Below are positions 45,895 to 58,123 of a stretch of 64,000 nucleotides of DNA, one piece after another (within the stretch, counting starts at the first letter, position 1; every line of letters starts with the position of its first letter). The notes beneath the pieces are model-generated. The model was not told where the DNA came from. It ran no database searches and saw only the letters and a list, made by a program, of their open reading frames with translations. Position numbers and translations under genes: made by a program. Origin of the DNA: Gigaspora rosea (Eukaryota; Glomeromycota; Glomeromycetes; Diversisporales; Gigasporaceae); NCBI GenBank assembly GCA_003550325.1, contig QKWP01000039.1, positions 118,281 to 182,280 of the forward strand, in the 5' to 3' direction.

Positions 45895-46899
45895 TTAAAA
45901 AACTAATGAATGCATTCCCTCGATAAACTCTCCATGAAGATCTATGCAGGATTTAAGCCAGATTTGCCAATTTTGGAAAACTTGTTATATTCGTCCATAT
46001 TAATATAATTAGTAATTGATTTTATAGCTCTTGCAAGATTTTCAACCTGTTCAAAATGCTGATCTGACAATTCTTTTTTAATTTTTGAAAACAGATAAAA
46101 GTCACATAGTGCTAGGTCTGAACTGTAGGAAGGATGAGCACTAATTCAACATGTTGTTCTTTTAAATAGCTAGTAACAATCTTTGCCCTATATGGCATAG
46201 CATTATTATGATACAATAGGACATCTCTTACAGTATGTCTATCTCTTTTTTTCATAAAATTATTGAATACCTCAGGTAATACATCATTAACATAGAACCT
46301 ACTATTAATGGTAGAACCTTCAGGAACTACTTTACTAGCTACTATACCATTCGCAGTAAAGAATATACAAAATATATGTTTTCTGCTATTTTTAGCTGTT
46401 CTGACAATTTGTGGTCTATTTTCTCCGGATTCGACCCACTGTTCATTATCTTCTTTGCTTGAAATAGTAAAAAAATACATCTATGTTTCATCACCTGTAA
46501 TTATATTTCAATAACCACCTTTTAGAATTTCTAAAATTTCTTTAAAAATTCTAATACGAACTTGCTCATTTTTTTTACTTAACTTATATGGAACCCATTT
46601 TGCACAGATTTTTTTTATATTAAGCTCTTTATTAAGAATATAATTAACTCTTTTATGGGAAATACCCACAAGGTCCAACAATCCTCTAGTAGTAATATGA
46701 GGGTTATCAGAGACCAATTCTTTGACTTTAGCAATAACTTCTGGAGTGGTAGCTTCTTGAGGATGCCCAGAATGAGGCTTATCTTCAATGTCCTCACTGG
46801 CTCTAAATGCAGCAATCCAGTTGGTAGTAATACTGCCTGATCACCTTCACCAAAAACTAGTTCGCCATGTATTTCTGGTAGTCTTTTATTGTTTTTCAT
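45895..46899 (-). pseudogene. mariner-type transposase, inactive
   Basis: Cut-and-paste DDD transposase. The N-terminus has WIAAFRASEDIEDKPHSGHP and the helix-turn-helix ITTRGLLDLVGISHKRVNYI with LNIKKICAKWVPYKL. The first Asp is in ITGDET (about 46485); the usual Trp after it is a TAG stop. The second Asp box reads LLYHNNAMPYRA, where relatives have H-x-D-N-A, so the catalytic Asp is Asn. The third is in SSDLALCDFYLF (about 46080). The C-terminus reads CIDLHGEFIEGMHSLVF to the stop at 45895-45897. There are frame changes near the N-terminus (about 46830), before the third Asp (about 46120), and near 45960. Length about 335 residues, as expected. Not functional. Confidence 0.88.
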
Positions 46900-47034
46900 C
46901 GATAATGGTATATTAATATTGATATTATCAGCTCAAATGACAAATTTAAAAAAATTCTTTACCGATTTTATTATATATTGATATATTTAATTTAATAAAG
47001 AATTAATAATAAGTCAGACGTATAGATATATTAA

Positions 47035-47546
47035 TTCGTTATCCGTCTAAGAACCAGTGAAATAACATAGTAAATCGTGGGAAAATTTACTATTGTTTTT
47101 TGCCTTTTTTGGAATCTGGAGTTTCCCAAAGGACAAACTGATTTTCTACTAAGTAAACATCTCTTTTAAATTAAATAAAAATTGTAGAAAAGAAAATTCC
47201 GGGCATAAAGGCAGTTAAATCATTAAAATCGGCCCAGTGGATCACAAGATATGAGCATTTTTGTCTTTGCGACCATATGGTGTAAACAAAAAAGTAAACA
47301 TATAATCGCGAAGACAAAAATGCTCATATCTTGCGACCTACTAGGCCGATTTTAATGATTTAACTGCCATTATGACCGGAATTTTCTCCTCTACAACTTT
47401 TACTTAATGTAAAAGAGATGTTTACTTAGAAGAAAATCGGTTTGTCCTTTGGGAAACTCCAGATTCCAAAAAAGTCAAAAAATACATAGCAAACATATCT
47501 CCACTGTTTACTATGTTTTTTCACTGGTTCTTAGGCGGATCACGAA
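47035..47546. mobile_element. Palindromic TTAA element, copy 4, related subfamily (F-R)
   Basis: 512 bp. Ends TTCGTTATCCGTCTAAGAAC and complement, flanked by TTAA (47031-47034, 47547-47550). One forward and one reverse module are joined at about 47290. The terminal sequence differs from the other copies, but the core GTTAAATCATTAAAATCGGC, CCAGTGGATCACAAGATATG is shared. Confidence 0.9.
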
Positions 47547-47712
47547 TTAATTATTTATTTATAGCAATGATCTGCATAGAGATCTGACCTCACTAATAAG
47601 ACTTATTATCCCACCTATGTATAAGGTAGCTACAAAACACTATCACATGAAGCTAGAAACATAAATCTGAGTAAACACGATTAGATGATTTGAGCACTTT
47701 TAAGATCTTATA

Positions 47713-48054
47713 TGGGGTGATTTCAATAGAAACAGCCCATTTTTACATATATTTTATTTTGAGATAATTGAGTTTAATCGTTTTTTTTGATTTTTGGACT
47801 GATCTGGGATTAATCAAATTTCATGATTTTTATTGGTTGAAGGTAAACAGGTGACTATCAGGTAATCTCATGATATGTTTGCTCTACGCAGCCTCGTGTA
47901 ATTTTTCTTTTACATTATCTTGATTTTTTATTATACAAATCGACTTTCATTTATAATTGAAAAATATCAATCATGCCAAAATTTATATGAATCTAATAAA
48001 AACTCAATTTTCAAAAAATGGTAAAAATGGGCTGTTTCTATTGAAATCACCCCA
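47713..48054. mobile_element. TGGGG-ended MITE, copy 3
   Basis: 342 bp. Ends TGGGGTGATTTCAATAGAAA and exact complement, then CAGCCCATTTTTAC. TA flanks. Interior as in copies 13191 and 15879 (GGACTGATCTGGGATTAATC, CTACGCAGCCTCGTG, TTGATTTTTTATTATACAAA). Confidence 0.9.
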
Positions 48055-48714
48055 TATTGTTTGAAGAAATTATGAACAAAGTTCTGAATTTGTTTATTTT
48101 TCTTATACTGAAAAGTTTAAATTTGCTTTGTTATAAAAAAGTCAAAATTGGTTAGAATTTTACCAAAAAACGCATTGGCAAATGTAGTGAGCTATATGAT
48201 TTTTGTGTATCAAAATAGTATGATAAAATTTAGTATATATAGTTCTATAGCAAATTTGTTTAAGTTTTTTTTAGTTGATACTACTTATTACAGTAGATAT
48301 ATTTGTGTATATTAAAATTATTTCTCATGTTTGCTAAAGAGTTATTTTACTCAAGTTTAAATCATTAAAAGAAACAAATATCGGGCATTCTTAAATAAAT
48401 TTAAAACCCTTTATTTAAGGATTCTTTATTATTTTAATTATTATAATTTTATAATTTCACTAGCAATAACTTTACTGTATTACTGTATTAGCTATTAGTT
48501 AGTTTGAATTGAAACTGTTATAATTCTATTTGATTTACCTATTAAAAATTTGAAATATTATATATATAACACCATGTTATATATCGCACCATATCACATA
48601 TATTACATGATTCAATTTGACATATAAAACTTCAATGTCACATGATTTTGATTATCTATAAATATCGATTAACAACACGTGATTTTGATTATCTATAAAT
48701 ATCGAAATAACTGT
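48055..48714. other. AT-rich, small 37-bp duplication
   Basis: No gene. TGATTTTGATTATCTATAAA repeats at 48643 and 48680 (37-bp period). Confidence 0.55.
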
Positions 48715-49640
48715 TGACCTTTTTTCGCTTACGAAAGCATTGGGTGGTTTTCGCTTTTATAAGGTGTCGGGTGGCTTTCACTATTTACAAGATATCGGGC
48801 AGCTCTCTCTATTTACAAGTATTTCTTTTATGAAGGTGGGTGGCTTTTCTTTAGTCAAGGTGCTGGCAATTTTTTTTTGAATCGTGGTGTAGTAAAATGG
48901 TAGTTGTTGAATTTCTTTATTAATGGCGCTTCTTGTTTTTACAACAATGCCAGGTGTCTTATTGCTCTGCGAAGATGTTACGTGGCTCTTTCTTTTCTTA
49001 CAAGTGTCTGGTAGTTCATTTCACTTTGATCAAGATGTCAGTTTTTTTTTTTTGATTCGTAAGTGTAGTGAATAGTAGGCACTGAATTTCTTTAGTAATT
49101 CTTGCCTTTACAAATACCAGGTGTTCTTGCACTTTACGAAAATATTACGTGGCTCTTTATTTTCTTTACAAGGTGTCTAACAGGTGGCACTTCCGGCTTT
49201 ATAAAGGTGCTAAGTGATTTCACTGCAGGTAGCTTTTTTTTTGCTTTATAAAGTGTTGTGTAGTTTTCGCTTTAATTAAAGTGTCAGGTAGTTTTTTGCA
49301 TTTATATATGTGTTTGGTAAATTTGTTATTAACGAGTTTTTTTACTTTTACAAAGATTGAGGCAGCCTTCTTACTTTTCTAAAGGCGCTAGGTGGCTTTT
49401 TGGCTTTTAACGAAAACCTTGTATAGCATTTTTTGTACCTTCATAAGGTTATTGTGTGGTTTTCTAATTGAAGCGTTGAATTGAAGTGTTAGTGGTATGT
49501 ATATTATGGTGTTTAGTTCAAAAGAACATTTTCCTTTTCCCTGAATTTGACTTATCTTTATTTTTAGGTGTCGTAATTCTTTTTTGCGGTTGTATGCCTG
49601 TGCGGATATCACTTTTAGCCTTCCTCCTAATCTTTTCTCT
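48715..49640 (+). repeat. G/T-rich degenerate minisatellite
   Basis: About 0.9 kb made of variable units built from words such as GGTGTCGGGTGGCTTT, CGCTTTTATAAGG and CTTTACAAGGTG, about 35-60 bp each and too diverged for one period. It stops about 16 bp before the FAR1-type transposase start and may be the leader or subterminal region of that element. It resembles the 15.0-15.9 kb tract in style. Confidence 0.65.
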
Positions 49641-49655
49641 AAACAATTACGATTT

Positions 49656-52600
49656 ATGGAACCTACTTTCAATTCAGAACATTTTATGAGACATCAAGTC
49701 TCAAATTTTGATTCCTCTCAAGAATTTTTAGAATCTGATCACGAATTAGTGGACCTTTCTCAAGAAGTAACGAATTCCTTTCATAATGTAGAAGAGTCCT
49801 ATCAAGGATTAACAAATTCTTTTCAAGAATTAATGAACTTCCCTCAAATAAATTCTTTTCAAGAATTAATGGACTTCCCTCAAGAAACATTATGTGATGA
49901 AATACGTGATGAAATGTGCGATGAAATGCATGATGAAACATATAATGAGGTGCATGATGAAAATATGATGAAGTTCATGAAGAAATTTATGAAACCCATA
50001 AAAGACAAGTTTTGGTTGGAATTAATGGCCCATTACCTCACATTAACAAAGCAATTGTATTTGCCATCGATGATACTTTTCCAAACTGGTCAATTGCAGA
50101 ACATTATGTTGCTGAATATGGCCGTCAAAAAGGATTTGTAGCAATTAAGATATGTAATAAAACTGATCGTAATGGGCATTTAATAAACCTGTATTATAAG
50201 TGTGAATTTAGCAGAACATATCAACCAAAAAAAACTAATAACTTACCAAATCAACATAATAAAGGTTCTAAAAAACTTAACTGTGATTGGAAAGTTAATT
50301 TGTCGTGTGCAACTGGTATGGTTCACATCACTAGTTTCAATGATAACCATGTTGAGCATCAACTTTAGCCAGATACCAAAATTTTTGCTCCTGTAAATCG
50401 TCAATTTTCTAATGATTGTCATGAAGAAATTCGCCATTTAGTAGTAAACAGTCAGTGTGATCTGTCAACGATACGATCTCTTCTATCTGTTAAATACCCC
50501 AACCAGCTTTTCTTAATACATGATCTTGCAAATACTGTGGCTCAATTACGACGAGAACATAATGCGGAAAGAAGTGAAGCATCACAGCTTTTAAAACAAC
50601 TTTATGAATATAGAGAAAAGGATTCTAATTGGTATATTGAACCTTTAGTTGATCCTATTAGTAATCAACTCTGTGGAATTTTTTGGATGGATCCAGGTCA
50701 ACGTGAAAGATGGATTCAGTTTTGCGACATAATAGTTCAAAACAATATGGCACAAACAAACCATTATAATTTTTCTCTGTGCCTTTTTGTTTTAATTGAT
50801 AATCATAATAAAACACGAATCGCAGCACAGGCTTTAATGCCTGATGAAACTATTGAATCTTTTCGTTGGGTTATAGGACAATTAAAAAAAGCGACTGGAA
50901 TTTTGCCAAGAATTTTAGTGACAGATGAAGATCTTTCCATGAAATATGTTGTAGCTCATGATCTTCCAAATACTAAACATTTATTTTGTTTGTATCATTT
51001 AAGTCAGAATCTTTTAAAAAATCTTTGAAGTAAACTTGGCAAGCAGTATGCAGATTTTATTAAAGATTTTTATTCAATATGAAATAGTTTAAGTGAAAGT
51101 GTATTTGAGGCAAGATTTACAAATCTTTTGAATAAATATCCAGCTGCATTTTCATATCTATAAAAGCTATTTTTAAGTAAAGAATCATGGGCATGTTGTT
51201 ATACATTTAAAATTTTTACCGGTGGAATGCAATCGACTCAGAGAGTTGAAGAACTTAATAATCATATTAAAACTGCTATAAATAGCTCATTAACTTTATT
51301 GCAAGTAATAGAAGCAATACACCAACGCATTGAGCGTGAAAGTCTTAGTCAACATTTTAATTTGTGGTCTCAGGATCGAATTGATTATAATGATCATCTC
51401 ATTTTACAGACTGTTTTTTCACAAGTCGTTCAACAAATAAATAAGTATTTAACACCAAATTTAGCAACTGAGCAACAAAAGCAGATAGTTCAATCGACTA
51501 TCTACTGAGCTCAAATATTAAATGTATGTAGGAGATATTGTGGTTATTTTTATCGTTATTTGTTATTTTAATTAACTGCTCTATTTTATAGTCGTGGAAT
51601 TCTAATTTATTAAATTTACAAGATGTTATATATGACAATAATTTTATTGAAAACATATATGATGTTTCGCAATCATAATTATTGGCTTTAATTAAGAAAA
51701 ACGAATATTCCTCTGTTAAAGAAGTTTGGAGAATTACATGTTTGATTTCGACTAAATCTGTTCATTATGTTATATTGTATAAAAATGGACGTCATTTATG
51801 TACTTGCTTTTTATTGGTTAATCATGGGCTTGTATGTCGACATTTTTTTTGTGCGTTACTTGAATCAGATTTTGCAAGGTTCCATATAATGTTATTGCCA
51901 ATTCGTTGGTGCAGGGATGATATAACCGAATTAGAACGTGCTCAAGAGCCATTTTTAACATCAAATCGAAATACTGATTAGCACCAATTACACATCAATT
52001 AAGTAATGCAACAAATGTAAACTTACTTAGAATCGATGATGTCCAGAAAAATAGCTTTCAAAAATCTGTAGACAAGAAGCTTCAATTTAATAAATCAATG
52101 AGTCTCACAAAGAAGGCTATTACAGGACCCGAAATATACATAGATAGGTCAGATATGAGTTTGCTTATTTTTGAGGTTTTTTATGCAGATCTTTTCTATT
52201 ATAGTAATTTAATTGCTTATTTTTGAAGTTTTTTCTGCAAATCTTTCCTTTTTTAGTAACCCTATAATTAACCTGACCTATCTATGTAGCCTTTTGTGCT
52301 CCTAACTAGCCATTATGAGAACATTAATCTCAGAACAAGGAATTTAGTATAAAAGGCTAAACCATAGCGAAAAGAATTTCACCAAAAAAGTAAGTTTGTG
52401 TTCCTAGAACTTAACAGGTTGTGACACTCAGATCTGAAATGAGTAGGAAAGGGCTCTTGTGAGTATATTTCGGGGTCCTGCTATTACATTACAGATTAAT
52501 GAAAATGATAATGAATTAGATACTCTTTTAAAAACTTACATTGAAAAAAACTCGTCAACGTGAAAAAGAAACTAAAGAAAGAGAATTGAGAACTCTTAGA

Positions 52601-52847
52601 GAAAACCATAGTTCAGGAAACGTTTTAGCCATAAAAACTGATGATAATCAACTAATTTCTATTGATGATGCTGCTAATCTCTTAAATCATATTGGAAAAG
52701 GAGCTCCAAAAAAGAATCGTATTAAAGGTGCACAAGAAGATTATAGGCCAAAAAAAAGCCAAATCAGGTGCAGGTACAAGATTATGTGGACTTTGTCATG
52801 AAACGAATCACTATAAGAGCACATGTCCACAAAAAAATCTAAACTAG
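49656..52847 (+). pseudogene. FAR1-type MULE transposase with SWIM and CCHC, decayed
   Basis: Start ATG 49656 (MEPTFNSEHFMRHQ). A repeat-rich N-terminus follows (NSFQELMNFPQ/NSFQELMDFPQ, DEMCDEMHDE). The FAR1-like DNA-binding domain is at 50055-50360 (FPNWSIAEHYVAEYGRQKGF). The MULE DDE domain is at about 50640-51010 (GIFWMDPGQRERW, LPRILVTDEDLSM, KHLFCLYHLSQNL). The first Asp position reads QNNMAQTN where relatives have D-x-T-Y-K-T-N, so it seems lost. The conserved W-x-x-x-Y/GMQSTQRVE follows (51227). The SWIM zinc finger is at 51780-51870 (CTCFLLVNHGLVCRH) and a CCHC knuckle at the end (CGLCHETNHYKSTC). Stops at 50366 (Gln expected), 51026 and 51080 (Trp), 51163 (Gln), plus frame changes near 49970, 51510-51680 and 52545. 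A MITE (52124-52479) splits the 3' part. Dead. Confidence 0.85.
52124..52479. mobile_element. MULE-type MITE, copy 2 (in a transposase gene)
   Basis: Ends AGGACCCGAAATATACATAG and the complement of AGGACCCCGAAATATAC. Flanked by GCTATTAC(A) at 52116-52124 and 52480-52488, an 8-9 bp duplication. The host frame KKAIT resumes as ITLQINEN after it, so the duplicated bases explain the break. Confidence 0.93.
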
Positions 52848-53248
52848 AAAAGTAGCGGTATGCGCATATGTTATAAATTTCATATGTTTAATGCTATACT
52901 TATCAGTAATGCCAAGAAAAAACCTGAAAATCTTATTAGAAAAAAATCTCAGGTTTTCTCTCAATTATGATTATTTCTGTTCTGGGCCGAACTTAAATTC
53001 CTCACTTCGTTTGCTTAATTATAGAAAAAACTTTCTTTGACCCTATTTGGTTTAGTATTATTTCTTAATTTGTGGGATTTTTTCCTCACCCTTTACTATT
53101 TGTAATACCAAGAGGAGGATTTGGGTTATTATCGTGTTAAATTGGTAGATAAAATTGGGATAGTGCTTTTTTATTTTGCCCTTTTTGCTTTGCCGCTTAT
53201 TTCCTTTATGATTAAACTGGAAATATTTCGAAGCATTTTTGAGGACAT
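52848..53248. other. No gene recognised
   Basis: About 400 bp between the MULE gene and LTR element 2. TCAGGTTTTCTC and the reverse-complement-like AAAAACCTGAAAAT lie close together (about 52917-52960), forming a small hairpin that could be a 3' end signal. Confidence 0.4.
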
Positions 53249-54419
53249 TGTTACTATCCGGTAGGGAGATATCAGACCCACCTTTAGAACTATCGGGATA
53301 GTGAACGATGTTTACGAGTTAACAGCAGAGAAATCCGGAGAGAGAATTATGAAGGAGTTATGATACTTTGGCGTAAAAGGATTTGAATCAAGTATAAGGG
53401 TTTAAAAAGGGATAAATCAGTATATAATTAAACAAAGGGGGTATCTAACAATATCAATTATTAATTAGCAGAAACAATCAAACAATACAGCAGTCAGATA
53501 AATCTATCTATAGTCTTAAATGTATTATCAATAAAACAATCAAATATTGGTATGTCGATATGTGTATCAGCAGCAGTATAAAAATAAAAAACAATAAATA
53601 AAATAACTAATAAAACAATTAAACAATACAGCAGCGTAACGCTAATAGCAGTAGTGAGAATTCGATAATAAAATTATATATAAGTTGCCTTCGGCTTTGA
53701 AATGCCTACTAACTTATATGGGGTCAAGGTTTATTATTAAACAAAAGATCAGATCGAAGTCTGAAGTCTTTATTGAAGGCAGAATTCAAGCCTTTAAATA
53801 CATGTTTTTAGATACATAAATTAATTGCAGTAGTTTATTCAAGAAAACTTTTACCTGCGGTCAACTTATTTTTAGAATCATTCGATTCTTTTCAACACCA
53901 ATCCCTTCATTAATCACATTAGTTTCAACCACATCTTTGCCTTATTTAAAAGTTCCGTCCGCGAAAATGAAATTTCGAAACATATCGGCTGATTCCTGAA
54001 AATATTTGAATGCCTCGGGGCATCTAAGATAGGCTAAATAATCAAGTGTCGCCATGAGACACATACAGGAGACTTCTTATTCAAGCGCGTTGGTGTAAGC
54101 AGAGGCTGGATGATGACAGTCAATCCATCTTCTGATCAATTATCGTATCTATAATAGACTTCAATCCAATCTTTAGTATGATGTCCCAATAAGGTAATAA
54201 GAAATAATATGTATATGTATAACAAAATAGGAAATAAAAGAAATATGTATATAGTAACAAATAAAGAAATAGAAAAGAATATTCGTATGTCAATCGGTCA
54301 TCGATCAAATCGATAATTAGGGTTTACGGTTTAAGAGTTCAGAATGATCGACATAATTTGATTACGGGATACCGATAGGGCTATCAGAAAAGAAAAATTT
54401 TAAATTTTCAAGTGTAACA
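53249..54419 (-). repeat. 3' LTR of element 2
   Basis: 1171 bp. Contains short ACAATCAAACAATACAGCAG words in duplicate (about 53480 and 53610). Matches 60137-61305. Confidence 0.92.
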
Positions 54420-54789
54420 AACTCCCCTGCTTAATTATCGAGCTCCTGCGAGATGTAAAGGTCCGGACTACTATCAGTCTGGTTCGTTTGTGGATGTTAT
54501 AACTTCACACGATTACCATGGTACTTCTGTTTTAGCACCTTATCGTCCATGGTCCTAAGTTTATAAACACTATTACCAAGAGCGTCATGGAGGTAAAAAG
54601 GTTCTTCCCATTTTTCTTTCAGTTTATGCTTATGGGCTTATGGGTCCCTTCTAGAACCGATTTATAACAAAAACTTGATCTCCTATGGTATAACTTTAAA
54701 TAGTATATTTTTGGTCATGGCACTTCTTTTGGCGTAATTGAGTCTTTTCAGTCCTTTCCAGCGCTTTTCTTTGAATTTCTGGTATATCT

Positions 54790-55450
54790 CCTAATAATAT
54801 GGCAACTCTTCTAAGAATGTTGGATTGTAAGTCTCTTTTGTTCGAAGGAGGTGGTAGTTTAAGTTAGCGACTTCTCTGGGGAGAATAGCGTCACTTCCAT
54901 AGAGCAAATAGAAAGGTTCGTAACCTGTCACGGCATGTTGGATGGTCCGATAGGTGAATAAAGTGGGGTCGATAAATTGATCCCAATCAAGATGAAATTG
55001 GATGGTACACTTGGACAAGACTTCACAAAGGGTCCAGTTAAAACGCTCGACCAAGCTGTTAGTTTGGGGGTGATATGCTGTTGAATACCTATGCTAGAAT
55101 TGAAGTTGGTCACAGATGTGATCGACTAATTTGTTAGCAAAATGGATTCCTTGGTCTGATAAGAGTTCCTTGGGGCTGCCATGCTGACAAATAATGTCTT
55201 CAATTAAAAAAGTGGTGATAGCTGAAGTGGTTGCTTTCGATAGGGCACGTGCTTCCGGACATTTGGTGAGATACTCAGTGGCAACAACGATATATTTCTT
55301 TCCAGATTTGGTAGGAACTAAGGGACCAACAATGTCAATCCCTATATGATCAAAGAGTTGACCATTCTTAATTGGGTAAAGGGGTTCATTGGTGTTCAGG
55401 GTTTTCCTCTTCATTGGCAAGCATCACAGGACCTTACATACTCTTTAATA
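54790..55450 (-). pseudogene. Integrase region of element 2 (fossil)
   Basis: DDE core text: HIGIDIVGPLV, KYIVVATEYLTK, LLSDQGIHF and MVERFNWTLCE, then TGYEPFYLLYG. Typical of Ty3/gypsy integrase; part of a broken element. Confidence 0.88.
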
Positions 55451-55949
55451 TCTTCACCATCTGTGGCCAAAAGAATCTTTGAGAAATTCTCTAAAGAGTA
55501 GAATAAAAATTAAAATGTCCGGACAAAGGGTCCAAGTGTATACTAAAAAGAATAGCAGGGACTTCATGAGGTAATAGTACTCGAAGAAGTCAGTGTAGAG
55601 GTTGTCGCGATCTTTTAAGCAGTAGATTGTTAGTAACGATATAATGTCTTGTTTGGTTAATTAAACACTTTTGTTTTTGGGGTTCAAAGTAGTTGAGTTA
55701 GTAAGGTAATCAAAAAATGGTTTGTAGACTTCGGGATCCATTGTGATGTTGTTTCGGCGAGACAATAAAATATAACAAAAAATAAAAAATGTAAAAAAAA
55801 TGAAAAATAAAAGAAGAAATACTAATAGTCGATAATAGAAAAGGGGGTTGGTAACAGATAGTCAGAAAAACAAGTTGGAATGAATATAGGATGGTTCAGA
55901 AATTCGAGATAAGGAATCAGCGTTGGTGTGTTGTCTACTGGCTCAGTGT

Positions 55950-56300
55950 TTAATTGTAAAGTCAAATTCTTGTAAGGATAAAATCCAATGTGCCGCACGT
56001 CCTCGAGGAAGTTTTCGATTAATCAAAAATTTGAGAGCCGAATGGTCAGTAATCAAGGTAAATCAGGTGCCATGGAGGTACTGACAGAAATAAGTCACTG
56101 CCCATACAACAGCTAAACATTCTTGTTCTGTAACCGAATAATTTTTTTCTGCTGATGTTAAGGTTCGACTGGCATACAAAATAACTTTCTCTCTACCTTG
56201 AGCATCCTTTTGGGAGAGAATAGCACTGAGAGCAATTTCTGAAGCATCAGTAAACAACAAAAATTCTTGATCGAAATTTGGATAAGCAAGTACAGGAGCG
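55950..56300 (-). pseudogene. RNase H region of element 2 (fossil)
   Basis: LFTDASEIALSAILSQ, VILYASRTLTSAEKNYSVTE and ECLAVVWAV are the standard Ty3/gypsy RNase H words. Confidence 0.85.
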
Positions 56301-56449
56301 GAGGTAAGTTTTCATTTTAATGATTGAAAGGCTTCTTGTTGTAATGGAGTCCAGATATAATTTTCTCCTTTCTTCAGAAGAAGGTTGAGAGGGGCAGCAA
56401 GTTTTGAGAAATCCTCAATAAATCTACAGTAGTAGGAAGCCAAACCTAA

Positions 56450-57010
56450 AATCCACGGAGTTGCCGGAGGGTCGTAGGGACGGAAAAATTTCGAACCACT
56501 TCAACTTTCTTAGGGTCAGTCGAAATCCCTTGGGCAAATGCCGAAGGTGCTTATCAAGACTTGATAAAAAGATATTAATATCATCAAGATATATAACGAC
56601 AAATTTCCCGTTGATATCTTGAAAAATTTATCCATCAAACGTTGGAACATGGCTGGGCATTTGTCAAGCCGAAAGGCATAAATTTAAACTCAAAGGTCCC
56701 CAAGTGACAGATAAAGGCTATCTTTTCTCGGTTCTTAAGATCCATCTCTATCTGCTAGTATCCACTGGCTAAGTCCAGGGATGTGTACCATGAAGAATTT
56801 TGAGGGTATCGAGAAGGTCATTGATAATTGGCAAAGGATAATTATCCTTTTTGGTTACCACGTTAAGCTTTCTATAGTCGATGCAGAATCAAATTTTATC
56901 TTTTTGTTTAACCAGTACCAGGGGAAGACCAAGAGCTGGATGAAGGTCGAATGATGTTGCCCACCAGCATATCGGCAATTTAATTTTCCAAAAAATCTTT
57001 TTCCATCAGT
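56450..57010 (-). pseudogene. Reverse transcriptase region of element 2 (fossil)
   Basis: Minus-strand text resembling [25 protein letters not shown] and VVIYLDD can be recognised in several frames, in the right order, between integrase/RNase H and protease. Confidence 0.7.
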
Positions 57011-57658
57011 AAGGTCCGATATGTCTATTGTTTAACCGAAGGGGCTTCAGCAGTAAAAATTTTATGCGTGACTAAACTAGTCCTTCCTAAATCCTGTGGA
57101 GTCCAAGCAAAAAGGTCTCTATGTTCAAGAATAAGCTCATGCACATCATCTCGAGCTCCTTCTTCGATTGGTCCAATATCTATTTCGGGAGTTGACTCGA
57201 AATGTTCATTGAAAAAAACTTTTGGCCTTCCTCAAACTTTTTTCCTCAGACTCAGAAATGCATTCATCATTGTCATTCTGATAGTCATCGTCACTGTTCA
57301 TTTTCCACCAGGCTTAATGAACACCCTTTCCTTCAGGAAAAGATTGTATAGAGAAACAGCATCTTCCTTATCTGAGTCATCATAATAATCAGGTGGAAGT
57401 TCAGGGGTCGATAGGAGTATCATGGGGGTCATTAGGGAGGTTCCATTCATCAAAATTTAAAATAAAATCTGAAGGGTTATAAAAGTAAGAAATGTCTTCT
57501 TCTTCTGAAAATCTGTACAGCCATTCTTTTAACTCTTCTTCCTCGTACTCATCCTCAACTTCCTCTTCTTCTTCTATTTCGAATTCATCTCCGTCCTCTT
57601 CCTCCTTTTCATTTCAAGTTTTTGGGTTATGGTTTTCATGTATTAGGTTATTCTGTAT

Positions 57659-58123
57659 TTAGCAAAATTCAACCAGAACTAAAATTTCTTCGTTATTCCA
57701 ATGCAGAGCCATTTTGGAAGCATTATAATCTATTTTTGCCTGGACTTTGGATAACCAATTATTTCCAACTATGGCTTGATATGACAAAGCGTCCGTGACG
57801 ACAATATCAATTGGAATCCTTACTCCTCCCACGAAAAATGAAAAATTAGAAATTTCTCCAATAGCACGTTTGCTCTGACCGTGAACATTAACCATATTGA
57901 CGGTGGAAGGCCTTTCAACTTTAACACCTAGTTCACTTAATAAACGAGAAGAGACAACACTCCCGGAAGAACCACTATCCACTAAGTGGATAATTTTGTT
58001 ATAAACAACTGCATCACAGTACAGGGCCGTAGAGGTAAGGGTTGGTTGTAGATTGACAAAAGTCCAGGACTTCCTCATGGTGGTAACTTTCTTCTGAAGC
58101 CCTTGAACCAATTGTTTGCGCAT
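57659..58123 (-). pseudogene. Protease region of element 2 (fossil)
   Basis: HLVDSGSSGSVVSSRLL is the retropepsin active site. VVTDALSYQAIVGNNWL is the second conserved block. An acidic linker (about 57590-57480, minus) follows towards RT. Confidence 0.88.

Larger units (their letters stand above)
45836..47619 (-). mobile_element. Tc1/mariner element with nested palindrome
   Basis: Ends TGTGGGTGGGATAGTAAGTC and the complement of CATAGGTGGGATAATAAGTC, with TA on both sides (45834-45835, 47620-47621). It contains the transposase pseudogene at 45895-46899 and is interrupted between the gene and its right end by the TTAA element 47035-47546. Without that insertion it is about 1.27 kb, the normal mariner length. 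Confidence 0.85.
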
